Shown here piece after piece: positions 46,689 through 56,648 of a stretch of 64,000 nucleotides of DNA (positions are counted from its first letter, which is position 1; every line of letters starts with the position of its first letter). Origin of the DNA: Marinobacter sp. S6332 (GTDB lineage: Bacteria; Pseudomonadota; Gammaproteobacteria; Pseudomonadales; Oleiphilaceae). A program made the translations under genes and the position numbers. A model generated the notes under the pieces. The model had not been told where the DNA came from. It worked only from the letters and a program-made list of their open reading frames with translations, and searched no databases. The stretch covers positions 124,001 to 188,000 of the forward strand of contig NZ_JALKAP010000003.1 in NCBI RefSeq assembly GCF_023016045.1, given 5' to 3'.

Positions 46689-48548
46689 TCATGCCCAAAC
46701 CAGCATAATAACCGGCACCGCAACCACCGTAACTATGGCTGTAAGGGGCAACCCCAAACGCCAATAGTCGCCAAATTCGTAACCTCCGGGTTCCATAACC
46801 AAAGCATTGGACTGGTGCCCTATGGGGGTCATGAAAGCGCAGGAGGCACCCACGGCAACTGCCATCAATACCGCATCCGAGGGTATCTGCAATTCATTTG
46901 CCAGGCTAAGCGCTATGGGTGCGACCACAATAGCTGCAGCTGCATTGTTTACTACGTTGGATAACAGCGTTGTGCCCACCAGTATCATGACCAATACCGA
47001 CACAATTGAAAGGCTCTCGCCCAAAGCCAACATTTGTGCGGCTATCAACCCGGCCCCACCCGTGGTTTCCATGGCCTGCCCCACCGGTATCATCGCCGCC
47101 AGCAACACAATCACAGACCAATCAATAGATTTGTAGGCTTCCGCCGCAGATATGAGTTTAACCAACACCATGGCAACTGCCCCGGCCACCAATGCCACAG
47201 GCGCTGAAAGTAAGCCGGCAACAATTGCAACAATACTGGCGAAAAAGATGCCTGAGGCCATCACGGTTTTGCGCGGAGACCCTAAGCGCAGCCCTCTCTC
47301 TGCAAGCGGCAAACAACCCAACTCTGCAAGAGTGCTAGGCAGGGAATCCTCAAAACCCTGAACCAGCAATATATCACCAGCATTGAACCTGATATCGCCA
47401 ATACGCCTCTTCAAGCGATAACCCAACCGTGCCACGGCAACCACGTTCAGCTGATTGCGCTCCCGCAACTTCAATCGGTTAGCCGTCTGCCCCACCAAAG
47501 ACGACTCGGGCGCGATAACCGCCTCCACAAGATGCAGTTCGCCCTTCTCTATCCGAACGGAGGCAGCTTTTTCATCGCCTTTGCTTTCCGGTTCGGCTGA
47601 TTCCGTTGCGGCTTCAGGACTGCTGCCTTCACTGTCGCCGTCCGCCTCTTTGCTGTCCATATCCTGATGTGCAAGCTTCAGACCTGTTTTATCAAGAAAC
47701 GTTTGCAGGCTTTCGGTGTCGGCCTCGACAAGCAACACATCATCTTCGCGCATGATTTTATAGGTGGAAGGCACTGCATGGCGCTGTTCGCCACGAATCA
47801 AAGCAAGAACAATAATGTCCGGCTCGTCTCCGGCACTGGTTATGAGGTTGTGCAAGGTTCCGCCCGCATGGGGGGAGTCCTCCGGAATACGCAACTCGGT
47901 AACATATTCACCAACACTGAACAGCTTGCTGCCAGCAGAGTTGTCTTCCCTGCGGGGCGTAAAACGCCAACCAATCAGTGTAATAAAGGCAATACCTGCC
48001 AGCGTGATCGCCACGCCTACAGGGGCAAAATCAAACAGCCCGAAGGTGCCGCTTTCGCGATAAGAGGCAATGATAATGTTGGGCGGGGTGCCGATGAGTG
48101 TCATGGTGCCGCCGAGCAAAGAACCGAAAGCCAGCGGCATTAGCAGCAATGAAGGTGAGCGCCCTGCTTCCCGCGACATCCAGATAGCAACCGGCATCAG
48201 CAGTGCAAGCGCACCAACGTTATTAATGAACCCGGAGCAAAGCGCAACCACGCTGGTGAGGGTAAGCACCTGCAGTGTGGGCCTGTGGCCAATTTTACCC
48301 AGCAGGCGTGCGATATTATCTACCACACCTCCATTCACCAAGCCCTGACTGATCACCAGTACCGCAGCCACAGTGATCACAGCAGGATGGCCAAAACCGG
48401 CAAACAATTCCTCAGTGGGCACCAGTCCGGTTACTGCCACCGCCAAGAGCGCCAGCATGGCAACCACATCAAAGCGCAGGCGGTTCCACACAAACATGGC
48501 AAGTGTGATTCCGAGCACCGCAAATACAATGCCTTGCTCGATACTCAA
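46689..48548 (-). CDS. SLC13/DASS-type permease with RCK domains
   Basis: A 619-residue membrane protein. Helical blocks at both ends (FNAL-like GTPPNIIIASYRES near residue 155, ATGA-type helices with VVNNAAAAIVVAPIALSLA) frame two cytosolic TrkA-C/RCK-C domains (about 205-300 and 335-420). An acidic Ser/Glu linker (SKEADGDSEGSSPEAATES) lies between them. Such proteins carry anions such as sulfate or dicarboxylates with sodium. The substrate is not clear from sequence. Downstream, the EgtB-like gene follows by 11 bases. Confidence 0.87.
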   Translation of the reverse strand: MSIEQGIVFAVLGITLAMFVWNRLRFDVVAMLALLAVAVTGLVPTEELFAGFGHPAVITVAAVLVISQGLVNGGVVDNIARLLGKIGHRPTLQVLTLTSVVALCSGFINNVGALALLMPVAIWMSREAGRSPSLLLMPLAFGSLLGGTMTLIGTPPNIIIASYRESGTFGLFDFAPVGVAITLAGIAFITLIGWRFTPRREDNSAGSKLFSVGEYVTELRIPEDSPHAGGTLHNLITSAGDEPDIIVLALIRGEQRHAVPSTYKIMREDDVLLVEADTESLQTFLDKTGLKLAHQDMDSKEADGDSEGSSPEAATESAEPESKGDEKAASVRIEKGELHLVEAVIAPESSLVGQTANRLKLRERNQLNVVAVARLGYRLKRRIGDIRFNAGDILLVQGFEDSLPSTLAELGCLPLAERGLRLGSPRKTVMASGIFFASIVAIVAGLLSAPVALVAGAVAMVLVKLISAAEAYKSIDWSVIVLLAAMIPVGQAMETTGGAGLIAAQMLALGESLSIVSVLVMILVGTTLLSNVVNNAAAAIVVAPIALSLANELQIPSDAVLMAVAVGASCAFMTPIGHQSNALVMEPGGYEFGDYWRLGLPLTAIVTVVAVPVIMLVWA

Positions 48549-48599
48549 GATTGATCTCCTGTTCCTTTAGAGGTAACTGAATATAGCAAAGCCCAAAAC

Positions 48600-48660
48600 A
48601 AAAACCCCGCGAACTGTCTCCAGTTGCGGGGTTTTTATGCTCCCGGAACAACTCCGGGAG
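48600..48660 (-). terminator. Double-hairpin terminator of aceA
   Basis: Read on the minus strand after aceA: first a CTCCCGGA/TCCGGGAG hairpin (48640-48660), then a CCCCGC-AACTG/CAGTT-GCGGGG hairpin flanked by A/T tracts (48600-48636). The second is a classical rho-independent terminator. Confidence 0.85.
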
Positions 48661-48682
48661 CGGGGTACTATTAACCGTTCAA

Positions 48683-50275
48683 TTAACCGAACTGGTTCAT
48701 AGTGTTATCAGCACCACCGGCTTTCAGCGCAGCATCACCAGCGAAGAATTCCTTGTGGTCGTCACCGATGTTAGAACCAGCCATATCCTGGTGCTTAACG
48801 GTAGCGATACCCTGACGGATCTCTTCACGCTGAACACCTTTAACGTAGGCCAGCATGCCTTCTTCGCCGAAGTAGCCTTTGGCCAGGTTGTCGGTAGACA
48901 GGGCCGCAGTGTGGTAAGTCGGCAGAGTGATCAGGTGGTGGAATACACCCGCTTCACGTGCAGCGTCGCGCTGGAAGTTAGCAGTCCACTCGTCAGCCAG
49001 CTTACCCAGCTCAGTGTTGTCGTATTCTGCACTCATCAGCTTGGCGCGGTCGTAGGCAGAAACATCCTTGCCTTCTTCCTGCATGGCGTCGAATACCTGC
49101 TGACGGAAGTTCAGAGTCCAGTTGAAGGACGGGCTGTTGTTGTAAACCAGCTTGGCATCAGGAACTTCTGCCTTGATGCGGTTAACCATGGCAGCGATCT
49201 GGCCAACGTGAGGCTTCTCGGTTTCGATCCACAGCATGTCGGCGCCGTTCTGCAGGCTAGTGATGCAGTCCAGAACAACACGATCTTCACCAGAACCTTC
49301 TTTGAACTGGAACAGGCCAGAAGCCAGACGCTTAGGCTTCAGCAGCTTGCCGTTAGACTTGATTACAACGTCACCGTTCTCGATCTGGGAAGCGTCTTCG
49401 ATGTACTCACCATCGATGAAGCTGTTGTACTGGTCGCCCAGGTCACCCGGCTCGTTGGTTACAGCGATTTGCTTGGTCAGGCCAGCACCCAGGGAGTCGG
49501 TACGAGCAACGATAACACCGTCGTCCACACCCAGCTCAAGGAACGCCAGACGAACAGCGTTGATCTTGGACAGGAAGTCGGCGTGAGGAACGGTTACTTT
49601 ACCGTCCTGATGACCACACTGCTTCTCGTCAGAAACCTGGTTTTCGATCTGGATGCAGCAAGCACCCGCTTCGATCATCTGCTTGGCAAGCAGGTAGGTT
49701 GCTTCGTCGTTACCGAAACCAGCGTCGATGTCTGCAATGATGGGTACAACGTGAGTTTCGTGGTTGTCGATCTGCTTGATCAGCTCTTCTGCCTTGGCAG
49801 TGTCGCCCGCTTTTTCAGCAGCTTCCAGATCGCGGAACAGGTGGTTCAGTTCCCATGCATCTGCTTGACGCAGGAACGTGTACAGCTCTTCGATCAGGCC
49901 AGAAACAGCGGTTTTCTCGTGCATGGACTGGTCAGGCAGAGGACCGAACTCGGAACGCAGAGCGGCAACCATCCAGCCAGACAGGTACAAGTAGCGACGC
50001 TTGGTGTTACCAAAGTGCTTCTTGATAGCGATCATTTTCTGCTGGCCGATAAAACCGTGCCAGCAACCCAGAGACTGGGTGTACTTGGAAGAATCGGCAT
50101 CGTAGGCAGCCATATCTTCACGCATAATCTTTGCAGTGTACTTGGCGATGTCCAGACCAGTCTTGAACTTGTTCTGGGCGCGCATACGTGCGGCGTGCTT
50201 AGGGTTGATGGCGTGCCAAGTCGGGTTTTGCTTCACAATGGAAGCAATGCTATCGACGTCTTTTGCGTAAGGCAT
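48683..50275 (-). CDS. aceA: Isocitrate lyase
   Basis: First enzyme of the glyoxylate shunt, splitting isocitrate into glyoxylate and succinate for growth on acetate or fatty acids. 530 residues, the longer Pseudomonas-type form. The catalytic segment reads DEKQCGHQDGKV (KQCGH in place of KKCGH); PIIADIDAGFGNDEATYLL and ARTDSLGAGLTKQI are also family-typical. A glyoxylate shunt fits an organism using fatty acids, alkanes or wax esters. Malate synthase is not in the window. Confidence 0.95.
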   Translation of the reverse strand: MPYAKDVDSIASIVKQNPTWHAINPKHAARMRAQNKFKTGLDIAKYTAKIMREDMAAYDADSSKYTQSLGCWHGFIGQQKMIAIKKHFGNTKRRYLYLSGWMVAALRSEFGPLPDQSMHEKTAVSGLIEELYTFLRQADAWELNHLFRDLEAAEKAGDTAKAEELIKQIDNHETHVVPIIADIDAGFGNDEATYLLAKQMIEAGACCIQIENQVSDEKQCGHQDGKVTVPHADFLSKINAVRLAFLELGVDDGVIVARTDSLGAGLTKQIAVTNEPGDLGDQYNSFIDGEYIEDASQIENGDVVIKSNGKLLKPKRLASGLFQFKEGSGEDRVVLDCITSLQNGADMLWIETEKPHVGQIAAMVNRIKAEVPDAKLVYNNSPSFNWTLNFRQQVFDAMQEEGKDVSAYDRAKLMSAEYDNTELGKLADEWTANFQRDAAREAGVFHHLITLPTYHTAALSTDNLAKGYFGEEGMLAYVKGVQREEIRQGIATVKHQDMAGSNIGDDHKEFFAGDAALKAGGADNTMNQFG

Positions 50276-50476
50276 GAGCTCGATCCTCAGTGTGTTGATG
50301 AAAAAGTTAGTGAATGGTGCCCAGGGGAAACACCGGGCTACTTACGGCGTTGGCAGTACTTTAATGGCTCAGGATTTATAATTGAAATTTATATGATCTA
50401 TTTTCAGCATTTTTTCAATGAATACCAACAATGACTGCACGCAACTAAGCCAACCAAACTTATACCGGGCCAAGCC

Positions 50477-52438
50477 TCAAGACTGGCCCAAGACCACAAG
50501 TCTGTCGCCAGCTTGCAGCTCCAGATACTGCCTGCGCGGGGGGTTGAGCAGTAGATGCCTACCTCGGGCGTCTGCAGTAGCGCGAAATACACCAAGCGCC
50601 ACTTCGCCTTCCGCTGCCAGCACCTTTTCCAGCACATGAAAATCAGCACTGGCCGGCAGAGGGTAATCTTCTGGATCCCGAAACCGGATCTCGGCGCCAC
50701 CAACGGTAAACAGCTCATCCAGTACCACCCTAAGTTCCCTGCGCAAGGCCACCTGAGCCAATATGTGGCTGAGAATCATCGGGCTTATAAGCATTTCGCT
50801 CTGGTGGCCAAAGAGCAGTTGCCGGTTGTCTGGGTCACTCAACTCCATAATGAGTTGGGGTCGCCCGGATGCCTCCGCTAATATGTCTTCAAGCTGCAGA
50901 TAGCCCACCATGGTTCGTGCATCGGCCTCTTCTCCAGAGGCCAGCCGGTCGCTACTAAGCAGTATAATCGTGTCGTAGTCAGCCGGATTGATCCGGCGCA
51001 ATTCATCTTCAACCATGTAGTCCGCTTCAATGTGGCTATAGCCTTCAAGCGATTTGCCAGCGGCATAACGGTTAAGCGCCTGTTCACGCTCGGATGCGGG
51101 TACAACAGAGACGATATCCAGTACCGGCTGGCCCGGACCATAACTGGCGAACTCCGCCATTAAACTTGGCACCCGGCGGTTCCAACCCAGCAAGAGTATG
51201 CGGCGCCCCTCCAGACCCTCCCCACGCACGGAACGTTTCGCTTCGCTACGATTTATCTGCGGCAAAGCCTGTGCTTTCGGGTCGGCATAGGTTTCGGAAT
51301 AGTCTCTGGCCATCATTACAACCCGGTCTTCAGCTTCGATGCGCGTATCGGAGGGCGCTGCCAGACGAATATCCCAGCTTTGGCCACTGCGGCGAAGCAG
51401 GCCAAGCACGATAACATTCGGGCGGACGGCTGCCAGCTCACCAAGAGACAAGCCCGCTACCGCCTCACCACCGCGAACATAAATTTCATTGCCCGCACCG
51501 GCCGTAAGCAGTTCGTTATAAATTTCCGATAATCCCGGGTGCAACACGTTCTGCACCATCAGGCGGCTGATGGTGGCGTTGCCCGCGACCACCTCCACAG
51601 CGCCGGGATAGGCCCGCTCTACCACGGGCAGTTTTCGGATATCCTGAATCTCAGCCACCACAAAGGGCAAAGGCGCCTGATACTGGCGCGCCTGCGCCGC
51701 AATCGAAAGCAGCGCTTTAACGGTTTCTACATCCGAGGTGACCAGGCTGCCCGCCTCATACACGGCACTGGGCACGATAACCGCAGCCGCATCAAGACAA
51801 GCCACACGGTGCAAAGCGTCCGGTTGAATGGCAGAGCCAGAACGCAGGATGATCTGACGAGCCCGGCGGCCAATACCCGGCTCTGCACGCAGTTCGTGAA
51901 CCTGCTCCGCCGAAGCATCTTCAGATAAAACGACGAGGTTCAGTTTCTGGGTATCATGCTTTTCCAGAAACCGGCGCATGCGACCGGAAGAGCCCAGCAA
52001 CTCAGCAAGTAAAGGCAGGGTTTGGCTGGTCCAGCCCAACACGACCACATGGTTTTTCAAGGTAACCGGAGTGAGGCCACGTTCGAGATCCGCCATTTTG
52101 GCAATCAGCCAGCGCGTCAGTATTGCGACCAGCGTGCCCATAAACACCACGTACCCGCTAACAGTCAGCAGTGTAGAGACAAAGCGCTGCCAGGTGCCTA
52201 CATCGTCACCCAGATAACCGGGGTCGGTCAGGCGCAGAAAAGCCCACCAGACAGCAGAGCCCGGATCGTCAAATTCACCACCCTGCGGAACCACCAGCAG
52301 CCCCCCGATCAGCGAGATAAGGCCAATAAAAATACCCACCACTAGCAACTGGAAGCCTGCACCTTTTACTAGTTGTCGCTCAACAATAAACTTCACACGG
52401 TCGACGACGCGAAACGGCAACATGGCGGTTTTTTTCAT
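50477..52438 (-). CDS. CASTOR/POLLUX-like ion channel with RCK-type domains
   Basis: A 653-residue protein. N-terminal membrane segments (FQLLVVGIFIGLISLIGGLLVV and VSGYVVFMGTLVAILTRWL) enclose a pore-like stretch (WWAFLRLTDPGYLGDD). Two large cytosolic nucleotide-binding-fold parts follow, one beginning HVVVLGWTSQTLPLLAEL and the second RRILLLGWNRRVPSLMAEF. This architecture is that of the plant CASTOR/POLLUX (DMI1) family and bacterial homologues. The ion is not known. Its start overlaps the SulP stop (TGATG), so the two are co-translated. Confidence 0.82.
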   Translation of the reverse strand: MKKTAMLPFRVVDRVKFIVERQLVKGAGFQLLVVGIFIGLISLIGGLLVVPQGGEFDDPGSAVWWAFLRLTDPGYLGDDVGTWQRFVSTLLTVSGYVVFMGTLVAILTRWLIAKMADLERGLTPVTLKNHVVVLGWTSQTLPLLAELLGSSGRMRRFLEKHDTQKLNLVVLSEDASAEQVHELRAEPGIGRRARQIILRSGSAIQPDALHRVACLDAAAVIVPSAVYEAGSLVTSDVETVKALLSIAAQARQYQAPLPFVVAEIQDIRKLPVVERAYPGAVEVVAGNATISRLMVQNVLHPGLSEIYNELLTAGAGNEIYVRGGEAVAGLSLGELAAVRPNVIVLGLLRRSGQSWDIRLAAPSDTRIEAEDRVVMMARDYSETYADPKAQALPQINRSEAKRSVRGEGLEGRRILLLGWNRRVPSLMAEFASYGPGQPVLDIVSVVPASEREQALNRYAAGKSLEGYSHIEADYMVEDELRRINPADYDTIILLSSDRLASGEEADARTMVGYLQLEDILAEASGRPQLIMELSDPDNRQLLFGHQSEMLISPMILSHILAQVALRRELRVVLDELFTVGGAEIRFRDPEDYPLPASADFHVLEKVLAAEGEVALGVFRATADARGRHLLLNPPRRQYLELQAGDRLVVLGQS

Positions 52439-54219
52439 CAGTTTGGTCCGGTGTGCATTGAGTTGGGGTCAGAGGGCGATGAGCTGTGTGAAGCTATGGA
52501 TGATAATGGCAGCGCCAGCGCTTCTCGCAGCGACGAGGTAAACTGCAGAACCCCTTCCACTGGCCCCAAACCACCTCGGGCGAGCGTGCGCTGAGGCTGG
52601 GACTGCAGATCGGCGATCACAATGCGTGTGCCGTTGTTCTGGCAGGTAGCGATCAGCTTATTAAGGGCAGACAGGCCACCCGCATCCAGAACGGTAACGC
52701 CGTCCATATATAGAATAAACCCGTCCACGTTGCGGGACAGCTCAGCTAACTCTCCAAAAATACGATCGGCCGCCGCAAAAAACAGCGGGCCGTTGATTTT
52801 GAATACCCTCCAGCCGGGCGGTAGGTTTTCATCGCTCACCCGCTTACCCGTGGTGATATCGGTCACTTTCGTCATCTCCGCCATTTCCCGCATAAACAGC
52901 ACAGCGGCCAACAGCACACCTGTGGTGATCGCAATCACCATGTCCAAAGCCACCGTTAAAGAAAAGCAGGTGAGGAAGACCAATACATCGCTGCGCGGTG
53001 CGGTTTTCAGAAGATGCACAGCCTTGGGTGCCTCGCTCATGTTCCAGGCCACCATAATCAGCAAAGCAGCCATGGCAGGCATGGGCAAATAAGCGAGTAC
53101 GCCTGCCAGTGATACCAAGGCCAATAACACCACAATCGCATGGATCATAGCGGCAACCGGCGATTCCGCACCGGCCCGGTAATTGGCAGCAGATCGGGCA
53201 ATAGCAGCCGTAGCCGTAATACCCCCGAAGAAGGGCACAATAATATTACCTAGCCCCTGCCCCATCAGTTCGCTGTTGGCACTGTGGCGCTTGCCAGTCA
53301 TGCCATCAAGCACTACAGCACAAAGCAAGGACTCAATCGCACCAAGCATAGCCACGGCAAACGCCGCCGGCAGGAGTTCTCGCACCATGCTCCAAGAGAA
53401 CCCGAGAGGGTTGCCATCGGCACCCGCCTGCTGCCACGGCCATGCAAATTCTGGAAGAAACGGCGGAATACCCGCTCCCGTGCCGCCCCCGGGCAGCAGA
53501 TAACTGAAGCGCGACCCTATGGTATCTACAGTGGCCCCATTGGCGTTCAACCACACGGCCAGCAGGCTACCAATAATCACCGCTGGCAAATGTGGAGGAA
53601 CCGGTGTTTTCAGGCGCGGCCAGAGCAGCATCACCGCAAGCGTAACCACCGCAACCAGAGCGCTCATGCTGTCCAGCGCCGGGAAAGCCTGCGCCAGCAC
53701 CGCCAGCTTGTCCCAGTAGTGCTCTGGCATGCTTTCCACAGACAACCCAAAGAAGTCTTTCACCTGCAGCGTTGCAATCACCACTGCAATACCACCGGTG
53801 AAGCCAAGGGTGACGGATTCGGGGATGTATTCAATGAAGCGCCCCAACCGCATGAGCGCCATGATGACCAACAACACCCCGGACATCAGGGTTGCCAGCA
53901 ACAAGCCACCAAGACCGTATGATTGCGCGATGGGGTAAAGGATAACGACGAAAGCCGCCGTAGGGCCGGAGACACTGAAACGGCTACCGCCGGTCAGAGC
54001 TATAATAAACCCGGCAATAAACGCCGTGTAGAGGCCGTACTGTGGCGCAACACCGCTTGCAATCGCCAACGCCATGGCCAAAGGTATTGCAATAATGCCC
54101 ACCGTAACACCGGCCATCAAATCCCGTAGAAAGCGGCGGCTGTTATAGGGCTGGTCAATACAGGCTTCCCGGAAGGCGTGGGCAAGCCGGAGTGAAAAAA
54201 GATGAGCGCGATGGGGCAT
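52438..54219 (-). CDS. SulP family inorganic anion transporter
   Basis: A 593-residue SLC26/SulP transporter. N-terminal helices hold AGVTVGIIAIPLAMALAIASG and YGLYTAFIAGFIIALTGGSRF; mid-protein GLGNIIVPFFGGITATAAIARS is the family hallmark. A C-terminal STAS domain (about 440-560) contains LYMDGVTVLDAGGLSALNKL. Substrate could be sulfate, bicarbonate or another anion. First gene of a two-gene operon with the channel protein; divergent from the ChaN gene with 62 bases between. Confidence 0.92.
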   Translation of the reverse strand: MPHRAHLFSLRLAHAFREACIDQPYNSRRFLRDLMAGVTVGIIAIPLAMALAIASGVAPQYGLYTAFIAGFIIALTGGSRFSVSGPTAAFVVILYPIAQSYGLGGLLLATLMSGVLLVIMALMRLGRFIEYIPESVTLGFTGGIAVVIATLQVKDFFGLSVESMPEHYWDKLAVLAQAFPALDSMSALVAVVTLAVMLLWPRLKTPVPPHLPAVIIGSLLAVWLNANGATVDTIGSRFSYLLPGGGTGAGIPPFLPEFAWPWQQAGADGNPLGFSWSMVRELLPAAFAVAMLGAIESLLCAVVLDGMTGKRHSANSELMGQGLGNIIVPFFGGITATAAIARSAANYRAGAESPVAAMIHAIVVLLALVSLAGVLAYLPMPAMAALLIMVAWNMSEAPKAVHLLKTAPRSDVLVFLTCFSLTVALDMVIAITTGVLLAAVLFMREMAEMTKVTDITTGKRVSDENLPPGWRVFKINGPLFFAAADRIFGELAELSRNVDGFILYMDGVTVLDAGGLSALNKLIATCQNNGTRIVIADLQSQPQRTLARGGLGPVEGVLQFTSSLREALALPLSSIASHSSSPSDPNSMHTGPN

Positions 54220-54281
54220 ACTGGCCTCGTGTCTGGGAATACATGCAAGTAGCGAGGCCCTACATCATATATAATTTCGCC

Positions 54282-55301
54282 ATGAAAAGTTTATCCATCG
54301 CCGTACTGGCTTTATTGATTGGCAGCCTCACGGGGTGCGCAGCCATGCTTTCTTCCAGCAAAGAGAATGCGGATACGAGGCCAGAAACTCTTTATGAGTC
54401 GCGCTTAACCGATGCCAACACAGGCAAGATATTGAGCCTAGAAGCACTTGCCCAAAAGCTGGCCCAGACTGACGTAGTGGTCATTGGCGAATACCATGGA
54501 CATCAAGCCGCACACTTACTGCAATCGCAAATTCAAACAGCTCTTTACCGCCAGCAACCGCAACAGGTGCTATCCATGGAGCAGTTCAATCTGAACAACC
54601 AAGCGGCTGTCGATGCCTACCTAAGCGGTAAAACCGGTGAAACTGAATTTATAGAAGACAGCAATGCCTGGGCGAATTACCGCGCCTCCTACCGCCCACT
54701 GGTGGAATTTGCACGACAACATGGCCTGCCCGTTATTGCAGCCAACGCCCCCGCAACCATAGTGCGCTGTGTTGGTCGCACAGGGCCGGAGCACCTGAAT
54801 ACGCTGCCAACCAGCGAACAGGCACAACTACCCGACAACCCATTTATGGACACGCCCGCCTACCGGGAAAAATTCGATGCCACCATTACCAGCAGCCACG
54901 GCGCAGCAGACGACGCCATGCGCGAACGCATGAACAACACCTATCAAGCCCAACTGCTGCGCGACAACACCATGGCAAGCCGCATACTCGCTGCCTGGAA
55001 AGCCCACCCGAAGGCGCAGATCATCCACACCACCGGCACATTTCACAGCGAAGAACATCTGGGCACCGTCGCCTTGCTGAAACAACGGGCACCGGATATT
55101 TCGATTGCCGTGATTTCACCGGTAGTATGGCCTGCGGATGCCGAAACAGCACCACTGCTTGAGAACCAAAACAAAGGCGACTTTCTTTATTTTATCCAGC
55201 CTTTGCCAACGGAGTTCCTTGACGAAGACCGGGAACACAAAGCAATGTCTGCAAGGTTCAAACGCCCCTCTGATGCCACCTGCCCGGGAGATTCTCCATG
55301 A
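54282..55301 (+). CDS. ChaN family lipoprotein
   Basis: A 339-residue predicted lipoprotein. Signal MKSLSIAVLALLIGSLTGC with a lipobox LTGC, then the ChaN/DUF399 fold with DVVVIGEYHGHQAAHLLQ, MEQFNLNNQAAVDAYL and a HTTGTFHSEEHLG segment with conserved His. Family members bind haem or act as metal-linked hydrolase-like proteins; the role is uncertain. ATG 54282 is chosen for the signal peptide. A TATAAT at 54270-54275 lies only 6 bases before it. Overlaps the SIMPL gene by four bases. Confidence 0.85.
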   Translation: MKSLSIAVLALLIGSLTGCAAMLSSSKENADTRPETLYESRLTDANTGKILSLEALAQKLAQTDVVVIGEYHGHQAAHLLQSQIQTALYRQQPQQVLSMEQFNLNNQAAVDAYLSGKTGETEFIEDSNAWANYRASYRPLVEFARQHGLPVIAANAPATIVRCVGRTGPEHLNTLPTSEQAQLPDNPFMDTPAYREKFDATITSSHGAADDAMRERMNNTYQAQLLRDNTMASRILAAWKAHPKAQIIHTTGTFHSEEHLGTVALLKQRAPDISIAVISPVVWPADAETAPLLENQNKGDFLYFIQPLPTEFLDEDREHKAMSARFKRPSDATCPGDSP

Positions 55302-56008
55302 AAGTCATAGCTGCCCTTATTCTGGGCTTGAGTGCCATCATATCAGCCTCGCTGATTAGCGATGGCCTCACCGACCTGCGTACCGGTGATCGCTACGTAA
55401 CGGTAAAGGGTGTTGCAGAACGGGAAGTAAATGCCGACCTAGCCCTGTGGCCAATCCGCTTTGTCGCCACCGGGGTGAGCCTAAGCGAAGCTCAGGACAA
55501 AGCCCGTAGCAGCCGCAACGCCATCATGGCCTTCCTGAAACTGCAGGCCATCGGCGACAGCGCCGTGGAACTGCAACGGCTGGATGTGACCGACACCCGA
55601 GCCAACCCTTATCAGGACAACAATAGCGAACAGAAATTTATCATCAGCCAGACTCTGATGGTGCGCAGTGAAGATATTGAGAAAATCCGCCAAGCCGCAC
55701 AAGGCGTTAGCGAACTGGTGGATTCTGGCGTAGTGCTCTCATCTGACTATGGCCCAAGCGGCCCAACCTACTTGTTCAACGGCCTGAACGACATCAAGCC
55801 AGGCATGATTGCGGAAGCCACGGCATCCGCCCGAGAAGCCGCCAGCCAATTTGCCGAAGATGCCAAAACCGAACTGGGCGACCTACGCCGGGCCAATCAA
55901 GGCGTGTTCCAGATACTGGCCCGGGATCAGGCTCCGGGGGTTTCAGAGCAACAACACCCGGTAAAGACCGTGCGGGTAGTTTCTACCGTTGAGTACTATT
56001 TGCGATAG
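55298..56008 (+). CDS. SIMPL domain-containing protein
   Basis: A 236-residue envelope protein with an N-terminal signal anchor (VIAALILGLSAIISASLI), then the SIMPL (DUF541) fold: GDRYVTVKGVAEREVNADLALWPI, SDYGPSGPTYLFNGLNDIKP and VRVVSTVEYYLR at the end. Family proteins are periplasmic and poorly understood. Overlap with the ChaN gene shows joint expression. This is the last ordinary gene before the second accessory stretch. Confidence 0.85.
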   Translation: MKVIAALILGLSAIISASLISDGLTDLRTGDRYVTVKGVAEREVNADLALWPIRFVATGVSLSEAQDKARSSRNAIMAFLKLQAIGDSAVELQRLDVTDTRANPYQDNNSEQKFIISQTLMVRSEDIEKIRQAAQGVSELVDSGVVLSSDYGPSGPTYLFNGLNDIKPGMIAEATASAREAASQFAEDAKTELGDLRRANQGVFQILARDQAPGVSEQQHPVKTVRVVSTVEYYLR

Positions 56009-56099
56009 CTTACACAGGCATCAAGCAACGGCTTTATGCGCATTCGCCAGACCCCAAGGTTCGGAGCAATGGCCGTGCCGACGGACTAGTCCAACAGAC

Positions 56100-56132
56100 A
56101 TTTAAAGGTCACGCTGCGCACGACCATTAAAT
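56100..56132. repeat. Inverted repeat at the left edge of the second accessory stretch
   Basis: ATTTAAaGGTC (56100-56110) pairs with GACCaTTAAAT (56122-56132) around an 11-base loop. It lies between the SIMPL gene and the first gene of the small-gene array and resembles the stem of a short attC-like site, though standard core boxes are not clear. A terminator is less likely as there is no T run. Confidence 0.35.
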
Positions 56133-56159
56133 GACTAGGTGTTATGGTTTTCCAAAAGT

Positions 56160-56507
56160 ATGGAACAGGTTTTCGTGAAATTATCATTCTTTTTAATGTG
56201 GGCTAGTGGTGGGCTAATGCTATTTCAGCATTTGATCTTCAAGCCTTTCTTGCTGCATCGCCTAAAGGTCAGGCATGAAAAGCTATGGAAGGAAATTGGA
56301 GCACCTAGGTTTTTTCAATCAGTAGAGTTCTCCGATGACCTTGTTCAGCTCGCCAGAGAACCCGAGCAAATTCCCGCCCAGAATTCAGGCCGAACAATAG
56401 CGACCTACACGTTGCTACGAGCGTATTCCGGCCTTGATAGAACAGTCCTGATTCTGCTCTATATATTATTTGCCTTTGCTGTTTATTGGTACATTTTTGA
56501 AAAGTGA
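56160..56507 (+). CDS. Hypothetical membrane protein
   Basis: A 115-residue protein with an N-terminal helix (VFVKLSFFLMWASGGLMLFQHLI), a soluble basic/acidic middle (HRLKVRHEKLWKEIG, VEFSDDLVQLAREPEQ) and a C-terminal helix (RTVLILLYILFAFAVYWYIF). ATG 56160 is used; an upstream GTG at 56139 is in frame. No family recognised. It is directly followed by an attC-like structure. Confidence 0.55.
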   Translation: MEQVFVKLSFFLMWASGGLMLFQHLIFKPFLLHRLKVRHEKLWKEIGAPRFFQSVEFSDDLVQLAREPEQIPAQNSGRTIATYTLLRAYSGLDRTVLILLYILFAFAVYWYIFEK

Positions 56508-56540
56508 GAGCATTGCTGCTGTTAGCTCGAGCTCTCTCGG

Positions 56541-56644
56541 TAACAGCGCTGGCCAAAAAATGCATACAAATTGTTGTAGTCCATTCCGGCCTTCGGTCTC
56601 CACTGGACGGCCCTGCCGGGGGTCGCTAAACAAAAGCGTTAAAT
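56541..56644 (+). other. attC-like recombination site candidate
   Basis: TAACAGCG at 56541-56548 and the core-type box GTTAAAT at 56638-56644 (fits GTTRRRY; preceded by AGC, pairing with TAACaGC). The middle has CATTCCGGCCTTCGGTCTCC then ACTGGACGGCCC, the same core type as at 10692 and 57729. The next gene starts only five bases after the box, the normal position for a cassette gene. Confidence 0.55.
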
Positions 56645-56648
56645 TGAG

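Noticed and set aside
48755..50434. 559-codon open frame antisense to aceA
   Set aside because: It mirrors a strongly conserved isocitrate lyase gene. Long antisense frames arise from the codon bias of highly expressed genes, and the translation shows no family features.
53284..53922. 212-codon plus-strand frame inside the SulP gene
   Set aside because: Antisense shadow of a conserved transporter; His/Gln/Arg-rich translation typical of artefacts.
56009..56159. Possible tRNA-like sequence (GGTTCGGAGC) after the SIMPL gene
   Set aside because: A T-loop-like word is present but no cloverleaf with acceptor and anticodon stems can be drawn.
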